The notes below the pieces were generated by a model. That model worked only from the letters and a program-made list of their open reading frames with translations. It had not been told where the DNA came from and ran no database searches. DNA of 64,000 nt from Devosia sp. RR2S18 (GTDB lineage: Bacteria; Pseudomonadota; Alphaproteobacteria; Rhizobiales; Devosiaceae), in the NCBI RefSeq assembly GCF_030177755.1, contig NZ_CP126539.1, positions 248,001-312,000 of the forward strand, given 5' to 3'. The position numbers and the translations under genes are program-made. Every line of letters begins with the position of its first letter. Position 1 is the stretch's first letter. Below are positions 11,127 through 20,880 of this stretch, in pieces.

Positions 11127-11503
11127 GCCCGTCGGCGCGACGCGTCGAAGCGGCCCTGGCCGCAGTGGAAGCTGCAGCCGCGCGGCGCCACCCCGATATC
11201 TGCCCGCTCTGCGAGCGACCCATTCCGCCCGAGGCGAAATCAAGCCGGCATCATCTAACGCCCCGGCTCAAGGGCGGCACGCATAAGGGTACGGTGCGCC
11301 TCCATCAGGTCTGCCACAGCGCCATCCACGCCCGGTTCTCGGAAGCCGAGATCGCCACCCGGCTGGCAGATGTGGAAAGCCTGCGCAGCGATCCGGAGAT
11401 GGCGGCCTTTATCACCTGGATCCGCGACAAGCCGCCGACCTTCCATGCGCCCACCCGCATGACGCGCGAGCGGCGGCAAACCAAGCGGGAGCGCAACCGG
11501 TGA
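11123..11503 (+). CDS. Short HNH-motif protein
   Basis: Small HNH nuclease-like protein of 126 residues. It has a CPLC knuckle (about residue 28), the [10 protein letters not shown] segment matching the first H of an HNH core, then [13 protein letters not shown] with the Asn position replaced (Q-V-C-H), so the metal site may be built from the two CxxC/CHxxxH clusters. The start at GTG 11123 overlaps the rlmN stop (GTGA), and its own end overlaps the next GTG, so it is probably translated from the rlmN message. It is not accompanied by a methylase, so it does not look like a restriction enzyme. Substrate unknown. Confidence 0.7.
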   Translation: MSPSARRVEAALAAVEAAAARRHPDICPLCERPIPPEAKSSRHHLTPRLKGGTHKGTVRLHQVCHSAIHARFSEAEIATRLADVESLRSDPEMAAFITWIRDKPPTFHAPTRMTRERRQTKRERNR

Positions 11504-11919
11504 GCATCACCGTCCGGCGCATGGCCCCTGACGATTCGGCGGCCTTCGCCAGAATTGCCGGTGGGGTGTTCGACCAGCCCATCGACCCGGTCCGCCTCCG
11601 CGACTATCTCGCCACGCCAGGGCATCTACTGGTGCTGGCCTTTGACGGTGACCTGATCGTGGGACAGTGCGCTGGGGTGCTGCACCGGCATCCCGACAAG
11701 GTGACAGAGCTCTATGTCGATGAGGTGGGAACAGGTGATAACTATCTGCGGCGCGGCGTCGCTTCCTTGATGCTGGGAGAGCTCTTTGCATGGGGGAGGG
11801 AGCTGGGCTGCGCGGAGGCGTGGCTGGGCACCGAGCTCGACAATGAGGCGGCCAACGGCTTTTATCGCCGCTGGGGCGGCGCCGAAGACACGATCAAATA
11901 CTACGAGTTCAAGCTCTAG
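11500..11919 (+). CDS. GNAT family N-acetyltransferase
   Basis: Acetyl-CoA dependent acetyltransferase of 139 residues, similar in architecture to aminoglycoside 6'-N-acetyltransferase-like GNATs, although the substrate cannot be assigned. It opens with ITVRRMAPDDSAAF, has the strand TELYVDEVGTGDNYLRRGVASLML with the acetyl-CoA loop (L/RRGVAS), and ends with NEAANGFYRRWGGAEDTIKYYEFKL. GTG 11500 overlaps the preceding stop by four bases, so rlmN, the HNH gene and this gene form a coupled trio. Confidence 0.85.
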   Translation: MSITVRRMAPDDSAAFARIAGGVFDQPIDPVRLRDYLATPGHLLVLAFDGDLIVGQCAGVLHRHPDKVTELYVDEVGTGDNYLRRGVASLMLGELFAWGRELGCAEAWLGTELDNEAANGFYRRWGGAEDTIKYYEFKL

Positions 11920-11922
11920 CTG

Positions 11923-12081
11923 CTATTTGCGCAGGATGACCCAGACGGCGTGGATGAGCCCGGGGAAATAGCCCAGCAGCGTCAAAAGGATGTTGAGCCA
12001 GAAGTGCAGCCCCAATCCCACCTGCAGGAACACCCCGATGGGTGGGATGATAACCGATAGGATGATGCGGAGGACGTCCAT
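11923..12081 (-). CDS. YqaE/Pmp3 family small membrane proteolipid
   Basis: A 52-residue, two-helix membrane peptide of the YqaE/Pmp3 family (the plant and yeast homologues affect membrane potential and salt tolerance). The sequence has the diagnostic order: a first helix RIILSVIIPPIGVFLQVG with the conserved PPIGVF, a short polar LHFWLNI turn, then ILLTLLGYFPGLIHAVWVIL. The ATG at 12081 has GGGAG about 9 bases upstream. It is convergent with the acetyltransferase gene (three bases between stops) and precedes nothing on its own strand, so it is probably monocistronic. Confidence 0.85.
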   Translation of the reverse strand: MDVLRIILSVIIPPIGVFLQVGLGLHFWLNILLTLLGYFPGLIHAVWVILRK

Positions 12082-12132
12082 GGCTTGCTCCCAATGCTCA
12101 GGGAGAACAACGGGCAGCTCAGGGCAGAGTTC

Positions 12133-12981
12133 CTATTCGCCCGCCACCCACTCGATCCGGTAGCCGCCACGACCCTCTTCGGCAAGCCGCTCGGCAAGGG
12201 CGGGCAGCAGCACTTGCATTTCCCCTTCTAGCGCAAAGGGCGGGTTCACCACGATCATGCCGGTGCCGTGGAGGCGCGGCGGGGCGGACGGCGCGCGAAT
12301 GGTGAGCTCAAGGCGGAGGATCTTGCCAATGTTGCTCGTGCGGAGGTCGGCCATGTAGGCCTCGACGTCGCGCGGTTCCTTGATGGGATACCAGAAGGCG
12401 TAGATACCGGTGGGCCAACGGCAATGCGCCTTGACCAAGGCCGCCGCCATGCGGGCGAACTCGCCCTTTTCCTCGAACGGCGGATCGACCAAGACAAGCC
12501 CGCGCTTTTCCTTGGGCGGCAAATGCGTGCCCATGGCGGCCCAGCCATCGAGGTGGGTGACGCGGGTTTGGATGTCGCCGGCGAAGTTCTCGCTGAGAGC
12601 CTCAGCATCCTGAGGGTGCAGCTCGAGGGCAAAGAGCCGGTCCTGTTCCCTCAAGAGCTGGCGGGTGAGCAGCGGGGAGCCGGGGTAGAAGCGCAGGGTG
12701 CCGTCTGAGTTCTGCGCCCGGACGGCCCTGAGGTAGGTCGCTGCGAGGTTACCAGCCTCGCCGGCCAAGCCCTCGGCGACGAGCCGCCCGATGCCGTCCA
12801 CCCACTCGCCGGTGCGCCCGGCTTCGTCGCCCTGGAGGTCATAAAGGCCGATCCCGGCATGCGTATCAAGCACGCGAAACGGCGTTTCCTTGCGCTTCAA
12901 ATATTCCAGTATCCGCACCAGGATCAGGTGCTTGACCACATCGGCGAAATTGCCGGCGTGAAAGGCGTGGCGATAGTTCAC
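12133..12981 (-). CDS. rlmJ: 23S rRNA (adenine(2030)-N6)-methyltransferase RlmJ
   Basis: SAM-dependent methyltransferase modifying A2030 of 23S rRNA. The 282-residue protein has the family start NYRHAFHAGNFADVVKHLIL, the SAM-binding DTHAGIGLYDLQ and the catalytic DPPF motif (VLVDPPFEEKGEF), followed by GIYAFWYPIK. I chose GTG 12981, directly before the conserved NYRHAF; it overlaps the stop of the LysE gene in GTGA. The open frame extends further upstream but lacks family similarity there. Confidence 0.93.
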   Translation of the reverse strand: MNYRHAFHAGNFADVVKHLILVRILEYLKRKETPFRVLDTHAGIGLYDLQGDEAGRTGEWVDGIGRLVAEGLAGEAGNLAATYLRAVRAQNSDGTLRFYPGSPLLTRQLLREQDRLFALELHPQDAEALSENFAGDIQTRVTHLDGWAAMGTHLPPKEKRGLVLVDPPFEEKGEFARMAAALVKAHCRWPTGIYAFWYPIKEPRDVEAYMADLRTSNIGKILRLELTIRAPSAPPRLHGTGMIVVNPPFALEGEMQVLLPALAERLAEEGRGGYRIEWVAGE

Positions 12982-13625
12982 TTGCGGCCTTCGGCTAGGA
13001 GGATGGTGGCGGCAAAAGCCATGAACACCGCCGCGAAGCTCCAGTTGAGAAGCTTGCTGACCCAGGGGCGCTCCCGCAGGGTGGTGGTCAGCCACTCGGC
13101 GAACAAGACGATCGCGATCACCACTGGCAGCGAGACCAGCACGAATTCGGCGCCCAAGAACAGGAGCTTGCCGGCGGCGGCCGGATCGGCAGCCGAGACG
13201 AACTGGGGCAGGAAGGTCACGAAGAAGAGCGCGATCTTGGGATTAGTGAGGTTGATGCCCAAGCCCGTCATATAACTTTGGGCGAAGCTTGGCTGCTTGC
13301 CGGCGGCGCGGCTCACCAGCAGGCCGCCGCCGCTGCGAATGGCGCCGATAGCCAGCCACACGAGATAGAGCGCGCCCACGATCTTGAGGACCCAGAAGGC
13401 GGCGGGCGCGGTGACGATCAGAACCGAAATACCGAAGGCGACAAGGCTGGTGTGGATGGCGATGCCGGTCAGGGCTCCGAGCACCGTGGCAAAGCCATGC
13501 ACCCGCCCCCAGTTCATGGTGCGTGAAATAAAGAGCGCCATGTCCGGTCCTGGAGTCACCGCCAGCACTAAGGCGGCCAGCGCGAAGGTGAGGATAACAG
13601 AGAGATCGGGGAGAAAGGCGGGCAT
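12978..13625 (-). CDS. LysE/RhtB family amino-acid exporter
   Basis: Inner-membrane exporter of the LysE/RhtB superfamily, usually for amino acids or homoserine lactone-like compounds. The 215 residues contain about six helices, the N-terminal signature AVTPGPDMALFISRTMNWGR and the later NLTNPKIALFFVTFLPQFV. It lies 27 bases downstream of an Lrp/AsnC-type regulator on the same strand, a pairing that suggests amino-acid responsive control. It shares four bases with rlmJ downstream. Confidence 0.9.
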   Translation of the reverse strand: MPAFLPDLSVILTFALAALVLAVTPGPDMALFISRTMNWGRVHGFATVLGALTGIAIHTSLVAFGISVLIVTAPAAFWVLKIVGALYLVWLAIGAIRSGGGLLVSRAAGKQPSFAQSYMTGLGINLTNPKIALFFVTFLPQFVSAADPAAAGKLLFLGAEFVLVSLPVVIAIVLFAEWLTTTLRERPWVSKLLNWSFAAVFMAFAATILLAEGRK

Positions 13626-13652
13626 GATCGTTCCGGCTTTGGGCCTCGCCGC

Positions 13653-14138
13653 CTAAAGGGGCAGCTCGTAGCTTCGCTTGATGGTTTCCATCGGGACGTC
13701 GGTCTTGACGCTCTGCACGCTTGGAATACGGGTCAATCGGTCCGATTGGAAGCGCCAATAGGCGTGGAGGTCCGCGGTGACGACGCGCATGATCGCATCG
13801 CATTCGCCCGTGGTGAGGTAACATTCCACCACTTCAGGGAAGCTGCGGACGGTCTCGGCGAACTGATGGGTGATGGCAGCATCCTGCGTCTTGAACCAGA
13901 CTCGCACAAAAACCGTCAGGCCCGCGCCGACTTTGGCGCCGTTGAGTACGGCCACATAGCGATCGATTACGCCGGCTTCCTCGAGAAGCTTGACGCGCCG
14001 CAGGCAGGGGGAGGGCGAGAGCCCAACTTCATTTGCCAGCTCCACGTTGGAGATGCGACCATTGCGCTGGAGGGCCTTGAGGATGCGCCGGTCAATGGGA
14101 TCAAGCTTGTCTGGCATTCCGAGCTTCTTCTGCGACAC
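13653..14138 (-). CDS. Lrp/AsnC family transcriptional regulator
   Basis: Feast/famine-type DNA-binding regulator. N-terminal winged HTH (DPIDRRILKALQRNGRISN, then VELANEVGLSPSPCLRRVKLLEEAGVI) is followed by the AsnC ligand-binding domain with VVECYLTTGECDAIMRVV. The C-terminal IPSVQSVKTDVPMETIKRSYELPL is typical of the leucine-responsive subgroup. Start at GTG 14138 gives 161 residues; the ATG seven codons later (14117, MPDKLDPIDRR) is equally plausible. It probably controls the LysE exporter downstream and is divergent from argG. Confidence 0.9.
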   Translation of the reverse strand: MSQKKLGMPDKLDPIDRRILKALQRNGRISNVELANEVGLSPSPCLRRVKLLEEAGVIDRYVAVLNGAKVGAGLTVFVRVWFKTQDAAITHQFAETVRSFPEVVECYLTTGECDAIMRVVTADLHAYWRFQSDRLTRIPSVQSVKTDVPMETIKRSYELPL

Positions 14139-14245
14139 TCATTGGCATTATGTGCCAAGACCTGCTTCATTCCTGATGCATTTGCAAGATTGTTGCGTCG
14201 GCGCTGCTCTATCCTGTCGCCAGCTTGAAACCGGAACGGAACACC

Positions 14246-15469
14246 ATGGCTAAAGACATCAAGAAGGTCGTGCTCGCCTATTCGGGCGGCCTCGACACCT
14301 CGATCATCCTCAAATGGCTGCAGGAAACCTATGAATGCGAGGTGGTGACCTTCACCGCCGATTTGGGGCAGGGCGAAGAGCTGGAGCCCGCCCGCAAGAA
14401 AGCCGAGATGCTGGGCATCAAGGAGATTCATATCGAGGATCTGCGCGAGGAGTTTGTCCGGGACTTCGTCTTCCCTATGTTCCGCGCCAATGCACTCTAT
14501 GAGGGCGTCTACCTGCTCGGCACCTCGATTGCCCGGCCGCTGATTGCCAAACGCCTAGTCGAGATCGCGCAGGCCAGCGGCGCCGATGCGATTTCCCATG
14601 GCGCTACCGGCAAGGGCAATGACCAAGTCCGCTTCGAGCTCACCGCCAATGCGCTCGACCCTTCGATCAGGGTCATTGCGCCCTGGCGCGAGTGGGATCT
14701 GCGCTCGCGCACCAAGCTGCTCGAATATGCCGAGATGCACCAGATCCCGATCGCCAAGGACAAGCGCGGTGAAGCCCCGTTCTCGGTGGATTCCAATCTG
14801 CTGCACACCTCATCGGAAGGTCGCGTGCTGGAGGATCCCGGGGTCGAGGCGCCTGATTACGTCTACCAGCGCACGGTGGACCCTGAGCAGGCGCCCGGCG
14901 AAGCCGAATACATCACCATTGGCTTTGAGAAAGGTGATGCCATCTCGGTCAATGGCGATGCGCTTTCTCCGGCAGCGCTGCTCACCAAGCTCAACGAGCT
15001 GGGCGGCAAGCATGGCGTGGGGCGGCTCGACCTCGTCGAAAACCGCTTTGTCGGCATGAAGTCGCGCGGTGTCTATGAGACCCCCGGCGGCACCATTCTC
15101 CTCCACGCGCATCGGGGCATCGAGTCCATCACGCTCGATCGTGGCGCAGCCCATCTCAAGGACGAGATCATGCCGCGCTATGCCGAGATCATTTACAATG
15201 GCTTTTGGTATTCACCAGAACGCGAGATGCTGCAGGCGCTGATCGACAAATCCCAGGAGTTCGTTGCCGGCGAAGTGACGCTTAAGCTCTATAAGGGCTC
15301 GGCCAATGTGGTAGCGCGCACCTCGCCCAATACGCTCTATTCGGAAGACCTCGTGACCTTCGAAGAGGGCGCGGTGGCCTATGACCACAAGGATGCCGAG
15401 GGCTTCATCCGCCTCAACGGCCTGCGTCTCAAGACCTGGGCGGCGCGCAATCGCAAAGCTGGTCGGTAA
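14246..15469 (+). CDS. argG: Argininosuccinate synthase
   Basis: Condenses citrulline and aspartate with ATP to argininosuccinate, the penultimate step of arginine synthesis. The ATP pyrophosphatase P-loop AYSGGLDTS lies at residues 12-20; further family motifs are [26 protein letters not shown] and [16 protein letters not shown] 14246 gives 407 residues and has GGAACGGAA upstream; an in-frame TTG at 14225 would add seven residues without support. The gene is followed by a terminator hairpin at 15482-15510 and is transcribed alone. Confidence 0.97.
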   Translation: MAKDIKKVVLAYSGGLDTSIILKWLQETYECEVVTFTADLGQGEELEPARKKAEMLGIKEIHIEDLREEFVRDFVFPMFRANALYEGVYLLGTSIARPLIAKRLVEIAQASGADAISHGATGKGNDQVRFELTANALDPSIRVIAPWREWDLRSRTKLLEYAEMHQIPIAKDKRGEAPFSVDSNLLHTSSEGRVLEDPGVEAPDYVYQRTVDPEQAPGEAEYITIGFEKGDAISVNGDALSPAALLTKLNELGGKHGVGRLDLVENRFVGMKSRGVYETPGGTILLHAHRGIESITLDRGAAHLKDEIMPRYAEIIYNGFWYSPEREMLQALIDKSQEFVAGEVTLKLYKGSANVVARTSPNTLYSEDLVTFEEGAVAYDHKDAEGFIRLNGLRLKTWAARNRKAGR

Positions 15470-15481
15470 GATCCTCTATGG

Positions 15482-15510
15482 AACGGTCCGGAGGGTTCCG
15501 GACCGTTTCG
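15482..15510 (+). terminator. Terminator hairpin after argG
   Basis: Perfect 11-base stem (15482-15492 with 15497-15507) with a GGGT loop, ending in TTTCG, 12 bases after the argG stop. Confidence 0.75.
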
Positions 15511-15585
15511 TGACTCTTGGATGACGCGCTTAACACGCTCTTAACACGATGCTCTTAGCCTCCCGTGGCGCCGTAATGCGGTGCC

Positions 15586-17730
15586 ATGGGGGATGCAGCG
15601 GTGCGTGCACAAGATGCTGTCAGCGTAAGCGAAATGGCCGAGACGCTGCTACTCGATGCAGCGCTTGAGAATATCCCCAGCGGCTTTGTCGTCTGGTCGC
15701 CGCAGTTCCGTCTCGTGATGTGGAACAAGCACTGGCAGGACCTCTATGGCTTCTCAGACTCGGCCATAAAGCGGGGGATGAGCCTGGAAGAGGTGGTGGA
15801 ACTCTCGGCCAAGCTCGGCAATCATCCCGGGCAGGACGCCACCACTTTCTACGAAAACTACACCGAGATTCTGCTCGCCAATAGGAGCGGTGCCCGGACC
15901 AAGTCCCAGGAGGTGCTCCGCGGCGGGCGCACCATTGAGACAGCGCTGATCTATTCGGAGGCGCTGGGCTGGATCGTCAGCCACGAGGACATCACCGACG
16001 AGATCGCGCGCACCGAAAATGTCGCCAAGCGGAAGCTCGAACTTGAGCGGCAGAATATCCGGCTCGACGCGGCGGTGAACAATATCTCCATTGGCCTTTG
16101 CATGTGCGACCCCAAGGGGCGGCTGGTCATCTGCAACGAGCCCTATGCGCGCATCTACAATTTGCCTTCGGCCCTGCTGCGGCCGGGAACGCAGCTCGAG
16201 GACATTCTCGCGCACCTTTTCGAGCAGGGAATGAGCGCGGGTTCGACTACCGAAGAGTATTTCGCCTGGCGCCGCGACGTGATCGCGCGCCGCGAATACG
16301 GCAAGAACATCCACGAGCTCAACGGCCGCACCATCATGATGCAGCATCATCCCATGAAGGATGGCGGCTGGGTCACCACCCACGAGGACATCACCGAGCA
16401 GCGGCAAAACGAGGCGCGTATCCGCCATCTGGCGCGGCATGATGCGCTCACCGATCTGCCCAACCGGATCGAATTTCTCGAACAGATGGCCAAAACCGAG
16501 GCCGGGCTGGCCCGCGGCGAGATGGCTGCGGTGCTTTATATCGATCTCGATCACTTCAAGGCGGTGAATGACACGCTCGGCCACGCCGTTGGCGACGAGG
16601 TCATCAAGCAGGCGTCCGCCCGCCTTTGGGGGACGACGCGCGAAACCGACGTGCTGGCGCGGCTGGGTGGTGATGAATTCGCCCTGTTGTTGCGGCCCAT
16701 CGAGAGCGCTGCCGACGCGGCCAAGGTGGCCGACCGCATCATCAAGGCCATGTGCGCGCCCATGAATATTGGCGGGCAGCAGGTCGAGATCGGCGCCAGC
16801 GTCGGCATTGCTGTTGGGCCCGGCGACGGCGTGAAGACCGATACCCTGGTCAAGAATGCCGATCTGGCGCTCTACAAGGCCAAGAGCGAAGGACGCTCGA
16901 CCTACCATTTCTTCGAGGCGGGCATGGACGCGGATCTCCAGCAGCGCCGGTCCATCGAGGCGGGCTTGCGCCTCGCACTGGCGCGGGGCGAGTTGCGCCT
17001 CGTGTTCCAGCCCCTGCTGGGCCTGCCGGAGGATCGCATCACCTGCGTCGAAGCGTTGTTGCGCTGGGACCATGATGACCGCACCATCTCGCCCAATGAG
17101 TTTATCCCCATCGCCGAGGAAACCGGGCTGATCGTGGCCATTGGGGAATGGGTGCTGCGCGAGGCCTGTCAGACCGCCGTTACCTGGCCCGACGATGTGC
17201 GGGTGGCGGTCAATCTCTCACCCATTCAGTTCAAGAATCGCGATCTGGTCGGCGTCGTGCAGGCAGCGCTGAGCGACGCGGGATTGGCTCCGACGCGGCT
17301 GGAACTCGAGATCACCGAATCCCTGCTGCTCGCCGAGAACGAGACGACGCTCAAGGCGCTGCATGATCTGCGTGCAATGGGGGTGCGCATCTCCATGGAT
17401 GATTTCGGCACCGGCTATTCATCGCTGAGCTATTTGCGATCTTTCCCCTTCGACAAGATCAAGATCGACCGCTCGTTCATGGCAGACCTCACCAGCCGTG
17501 ATGATAGCCAAGCCATCATCAAGGCCATCATCGGGCTGGGCCAATCGCTGGGCATGACGACCACGACCGAGGGCGTCGAAACCGCAGAGCAACTGGCGCT
17601 GGTACGCGAGCATGGTGCCTCGGAAGTGCAAGGTTTCCTCTTCTCCCCGCCGCTGCCGCCCGGTGCCCTGGCCAACCTCCTCCATTCTGACGCCGCCAAG
17701 GCCCAGACGACCGGCAAGAAGGCCAGCTGA
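15586..17730 (+). CDS. PAS-PAS-GGDEF-EAL cyclic-di-GMP signalling protein
   Basis: Bifunctional-type diguanylate cyclase/phosphodiesterase of 714 residues with no membrane segment, so presumably cytoplasmic. Two PAS-like sensor segments (about residues 20-130 and 150-275, each ending in a HEDIT motif) precede a GGDEF domain with intact GGDEF (361-365) and an inhibitory-site RETD (352-355). The EAL domain has intact EAL (489-491), NLSPIQF and DDFGTGYSS (605-613). Both catalytic signatures are complete, so either or both activities are possible. Single gene, 116 bases after argG. Confidence 0.95.
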   Translation: MGDAAVRAQDAVSVSEMAETLLLDAALENIPSGFVVWSPQFRLVMWNKHWQDLYGFSDSAIKRGMSLEEVVELSAKLGNHPGQDATTFYENYTEILLANRSGARTKSQEVLRGGRTIETALIYSEALGWIVSHEDITDEIARTENVAKRKLELERQNIRLDAAVNNISIGLCMCDPKGRLVICNEPYARIYNLPSALLRPGTQLEDILAHLFEQGMSAGSTTEEYFAWRRDVIARREYGKNIHELNGRTIMMQHHPMKDGGWVTTHEDITEQRQNEARIRHLARHDALTDLPNRIEFLEQMAKTEAGLARGEMAAVLYIDLDHFKAVNDTLGHAVGDEVIKQASARLWGTTRETDVLARLGGDEFALLLRPIESAADAAKVADRIIKAMCAPMNIGGQQVEIGASVGIAVGPGDGVKTDTLVKNADLALYKAKSEGRSTYHFFEAGMDADLQQRRSIEAGLRLALARGELRLVFQPLLGLPEDRITCVEALLRWDHDDRTISPNEFIPIAEETGLIVAIGEWVLREACQTAVTWPDDVRVAVNLSPIQFKNRDLVGVVQAALSDAGLAPTRLELEITESLLLAENETTLKALHDLRAMGVRISMDDFGTGYSSLSYLRSFPFDKIKIDRSFMADLTSRDDSQAIIKAIIGLGQSLGMTTTTEGVETAEQLALVREHGASEVQGFLFSPPLPPGALANLLHSDAAKAQTTGKKAS

Positions 17731-17772
17731 AGGCGCTTGTGGGTGGCGCGGAGGTCTGACACCTTCAACCCC

Positions 17773-18360
17773 ATGCGCACCCAGCTCTACACCCAACTCC
17801 TCGCAATTGCCTGCCGGCATGCCGGTCCGTTAGCCGCGGAAGACGTGGTGCAAGACGCCATGGTTGCAGCGGTCCGTGCAGGTCGCATGGACCTCGCCAA
17901 ACCCGGAACGGCGCGGTGGCTTACCGGCGTAGTGCGCAACCGCGCACGCATGACGGCTCGCTCCAGTTGGCGGCGGCAGATGCGGGAAACGCGATGGCAG
18001 GCCGATGACGTTGCTGAAGCCGAGCGCGATGGACATGAGGCCGATCAGATCTTTGCCGGCTTATCCAAGCCCCTTCGGGTGGTGGCCGCCTTGACCCTTA
18101 CTGGGCACAACCGGCGAGAGATCGCCCATCTCTTGAGCTTGTCCGACGCCGCGCTGCGGCAGCGGATCAAAAGCCTCAAGAGACACATGGCGCACAAGGG
18201 ACTAGCCGCTCCCGACGAGTTGCGGGGCCTCCATCTCGATCTCGCCTATGGGCGCATACGCGATGCGCTTTCTGCAGCGCTCAAGCAGCAGGACGCCTTT
18301 CTTGGTAGCCATGATCCGGACGGGCACCTTTTTCTGGTCCGCCGCTCACAAAAAGGCTGA
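17773..18360 (+). CDS. RNA polymerase sigma-70/ECF-like factor
   Basis: Sigma-factor-like protein of 195 residues. Region 2 resembles ECF sigmas (residues 22-29, AEDVVQDA, then RWLTGVVRNRAR), and region 4 has a helix-turn-helix (about 108-137, LTGHNRREIAHLLSLSDAALRQRIKSLKR, quoted in parts). A roughly 45-residue tail follows. ATG 17773 was preferred over GTG 17737, which adds a basic stretch without homology. No anti-sigma gene is next to it; a VOC-family gene follows 60 bases downstream on the same strand. Promoter targets unknown. Confidence 0.75.
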   Translation: MRTQLYTQLLAIACRHAGPLAAEDVVQDAMVAAVRAGRMDLAKPGTARWLTGVVRNRARMTARSSWRRQMRETRWQADDVAEAERDGHEADQIFAGLSKPLRVVAALTLTGHNRREIAHLLSLSDAALRQRIKSLKRHMAHKGLAAPDELRGLHLDLAYGRIRDALSAALKQQDAFLGSHDPDGHLFLVRRSQKG

Positions 18361-18420
18361 TCACGGCAATGATCATCTGGGCCGCAGCAAGCGGCCGATC
18401 TCCGCGAGGGAAAAATCTCC

Positions 18421-18804
18421 ATGGGCTTAAAGCCGAAAAGCGCCAGCATTGTCTTCTACGTCAGCGACATTGCACGCACCGAAAACTTCTACAGCAGCAC
18501 CCTGGGACTGGATCTTGAACGCATGGAGGGCGCCGAGCCCTTCTGGCTGCAAGGTCGGCTCGATAATGGGCTGGAGCTGATCTTTTTCGAGATGGACGGA
18601 GTGCGCGGCAACACGCCCGCCCTCATATTCGACGTCACCGAAGGCGGCATCGACGACATTGTCGCCGAACTCGCCGAGAAGGGTGTCACCATCGTTACCC
18701 CGGTATCCGAGGCTCCCGGAGGGTGGAGCGCCGACTTCCTGGACCCCGATGGCTTTGGCCTAGGGCTTTGGCAATCTGGTGAACTGCCGCGAACCCACAG
18801 GTAG
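18421..18804 (+). CDS. VOC (glyoxalase/bleomycin-resistance fold) protein
   Basis: Vicinal oxygen chelate superfamily protein of 127 residues, one complete pair of beta-alpha-beta-beta-beta modules: [26 protein letters not shown] at the N-terminus and a C-terminal [16 protein letters not shown]. Candidate metal ligands are few (no histidine in the first strand), so catalytic activity is uncertain. A strong ribosome binding site (GAGGGAAAA) precedes ATG 18421. It probably shares a transcript with the sigma-factor-like gene upstream. Substrate not assignable. Confidence 0.8.
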   Translation: MGLKPKSASIVFYVSDIARTENFYSSTLGLDLERMEGAEPFWLQGRLDNGLELIFFEMDGVRGNTPALIFDVTEGGIDDIVAELAEKGVTIVTPVSEAPGGWSADFLDPDGFGLGLWQSGELPRTHR

Positions 18805-19034
18805 CAGCCGCCCTGGGCAGGCCGAGCTCCGGTCCGGCTTGCCCTAACGGAGACGTGCAACCCACCCCTGCGCCTGCGGGGATTGTGAGATTGCCCGTCT
18901 TCCTGTAAGGACCGCGACAAATTGCACCAGCCTGCCTTGAGCGGTTGGCGTTCACCATTTCCTGCATGGTCCAGCCGTTTGCAGCCGCACTCGCGGTTCC
19001 CGGCCGTGGATCATGCCAAAGAGGCCGGTTTCCT

Positions 19035-20849
19035 ATGTCCTTGCGCAATATCGCCATCATCGCCCACGTTGACCACGGCAAGACCACGCTGATCGACGTT
19101 TTGCTCAAGCAATCCGGTTCCTTCCGCGAGAACGAGCGCGTTGAAGAACGCGCGATGGACAGCAACGATATCGAGCGCGAGCGCGGTATCACCATTCTGG
19201 CCAAGGTCACTTCGCTGATGTGGAACGACACCCGCATCAATATCGTCGACACCCCCGGACACGCCGACTTCGGCGGCGAAGTGGAACGCATCCTCTCGAT
19301 GGTCGACGGCGTGGTGATCCTGGTGGACGCTGCCGAAGGCCCGATGCCGCAGACCAAGTTCGTGCTCGGCAAGGCGCTGGCCCAGGGCCTGCGCCCAATC
19401 GTTGCTATCAACAAGATCGACAAGTCCGACGAGCGGCACCTCGAAGTACTCGAGGAGATCTTCGACCTCTTCATCGCCCTTGATGCTTCCCCTGAACAGC
19501 TCGATTTCCCGGTCCTCTACGGTTCGGCAAAGCAGGGCTGGATGGCGCTCGAGCCCGAAGGTCCGAAGGAAACGCTCGCCCCGCTGCTCGATAAGGTGGT
19601 CGAGCACGTGCCAGAGCCGACCGTCGAAGAAGGCGCCTTCCGCATGCTCGTGACCACCATCGAGCGCAACCCGTTCCTGGGTCGTATTTTGACCGGTCGT
19701 ATCACTTCGGGCACGGTCAAAGCGAACGATGCCATCCACACCCTCAACCGTGAGGGCAAGGAAGTCGAAAAGGGCCGCATCTCCAAGGTGCTGGCCTTCC
19801 GTGGCCTCGAGCGTACCCCGGTCGACCAGGGCGAAGCGGGCGACATCGTCGCCATTGCCGGTCTTGTCACCTCCACGGTGGCCGACACGCTGTGTGCCAC
19901 CTCGGTGACGCAGCCGATCGCCTCCAAGCCCATCGATCCCCCGACCCTGTCGGTCACCTTCCGCATCAATGACGGCCCCCTGGCCGGCCGCGAAGGCGAC
20001 AAGGTGCAGTCGCGCGTCATCCGCGAGCGCCTGATGCGCGAAGCCGAGGGCAACGTCGCTATCCGCGTCACCCCCGGCGATGACAATGACAGCTATGACG
20101 TGGCCGGCCGTGGCGAATTGCAGCTGGCGGTTCTGATCGAGAACATGCGCCGCGAAGGGTTCGAGCTGACCATCGGTCGCCCCAAGGTGCTGTTCAAGGA
20201 AGAGAACGGCCAGCGCCTCGAGCCCATCGAGGAAGTGATCATCGACGTCGATGACGAGCACACCGGCACGGTCGTGCAGAAGCTCACCGAGCGCAAGGGC
20301 GAGCTGACCGACATGCGCCCCTCGGGCGTGGGCCGCACCCGTATTCAGTTGCTGGTCCCCACCCGCTCGCTGATCGGCTACCAGCCTGAACTCTTGAGCG
20401 ATACGCGCGGCACGGCAATCTTCAACCGCCTGTTCCACTCCTTCGTGCCGTTCAAGGGCGAACTGCCCACCCGCCGCACCGGCGTCCTGATTTCCAACGG
20501 CACCGGCCAGTCCGTGGCCTTTGCGCTGTGGAACCTGGAAGACCGTGGCGCCATCATGATCGACGCTGGCGTCGACATCTATGAAGGCATGATCATCGGC
20601 GAGCACTCCCGCGAGAATGACCTCGAGGTCAACGCGCTCAAGGGCAAGCAGCTTACCAATATCCGCACGACGTCCAAGGATGAAGCGGTGCGCCTGACCA
20701 CGCCCAAGAAGCTGACGCTGGAGCAGTCGCTGGGCTATATCGCCGAAGACGAATATGTCGAGGTGACCCCCAAGTCGATCCGCCTGCGCAAGATCTGGCT
20801 GGACCCCAACGACCGCAAGCGCATGAGCCGCGCCTCCAAGTCGGCTTAA
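19035..20849 (+). CDS. typA: Translational GTPase TypA/BipA
   Basis: Ribosome-associated GTPase that helps 50S assembly and stress adaptation. The 604-residue protein starts at the conserved [21 protein letters not shown] (quoted in part; ATG 19035). G motifs are AHVDHGKT (G1), ERGITI (G2), [11 protein letters not shown] (G3) and NKIDKSDE (G4). The BipA C-terminal domain with [12 protein letters not shown] is present. A 230-base leader lies between the VOC gene and this start, with one stem (18815-18824 with 18835-18844) but no recognised riboswitch. Confidence 0.97.
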   Translation: MSLRNIAIIAHVDHGKTTLIDVLLKQSGSFRENERVEERAMDSNDIERERGITILAKVTSLMWNDTRINIVDTPGHADFGGEVERILSMVDGVVILVDAAEGPMPQTKFVLGKALAQGLRPIVAINKIDKSDERHLEVLEEIFDLFIALDASPEQLDFPVLYGSAKQGWMALEPEGPKETLAPLLDKVVEHVPEPTVEEGAFRMLVTTIERNPFLGRILTGRITSGTVKANDAIHTLNREGKEVEKGRISKVLAFRGLERTPVDQGEAGDIVAIAGLVTSTVADTLCATSVTQPIASKPIDPPTLSVTFRINDGPLAGREGDKVQSRVIRERLMREAEGNVAIRVTPGDDNDSYDVAGRGELQLAVLIENMRREGFELTIGRPKVLFKEENGQRLEPIEEVIIDVDDEHTGTVVQKLTERKGELTDMRPSGVGRTRIQLLVPTRSLIGYQPELLSDTRGTAIFNRLFHSFVPFKGELPTRRTGVLISNGTGQSVAFALWNLEDRGAIMIDAGVDIYEGMIIGEHSRENDLEVNALKGKQLTNIRTTSKDEAVRLTTPKKLTLEQSLGYIAEDEYVEVTPKSIRLRKIWLDPNDRKRMSRASKSA

Positions 20850-20859
20850 TCCCAACTAG

Positions 20860-20880
20860 CCTCCCCCTGAAAGGGGGAGG
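20860..20880. repeat. Extragenic palindrome (CCTCCCCCT type)
   Basis: Perfect 9-base inverted repeat, CCTCCCCCT, loop GAA, AGGGGGAGG, directly after typA. Related palindromes occur at 56341-56361 and 56405-56422 in this window. No T run follows on either strand. Confidence 0.7.

Noticed and set aside
9312..11243. Long minus-strand open frame (643 codons) opposite the IalB-like genes and rlmN
   Set aside because: It is the antisense shadow of well-supported plus-strand genes in GC-rich DNA; no family motifs and heavy in Arg/His/Gly.
18805..19034. Riboswitch or leader peptide ahead of typA
   Set aside because: Only one imperfect 10-base stem near the VOC stop; no T run, no conserved riboswitch core recognised.
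19011..20855. Minus-strand open frame of 614 codons opposite typA
   Set aside because: Exact mirror of typA; composition typical of antisense frames, no start signal or domain.
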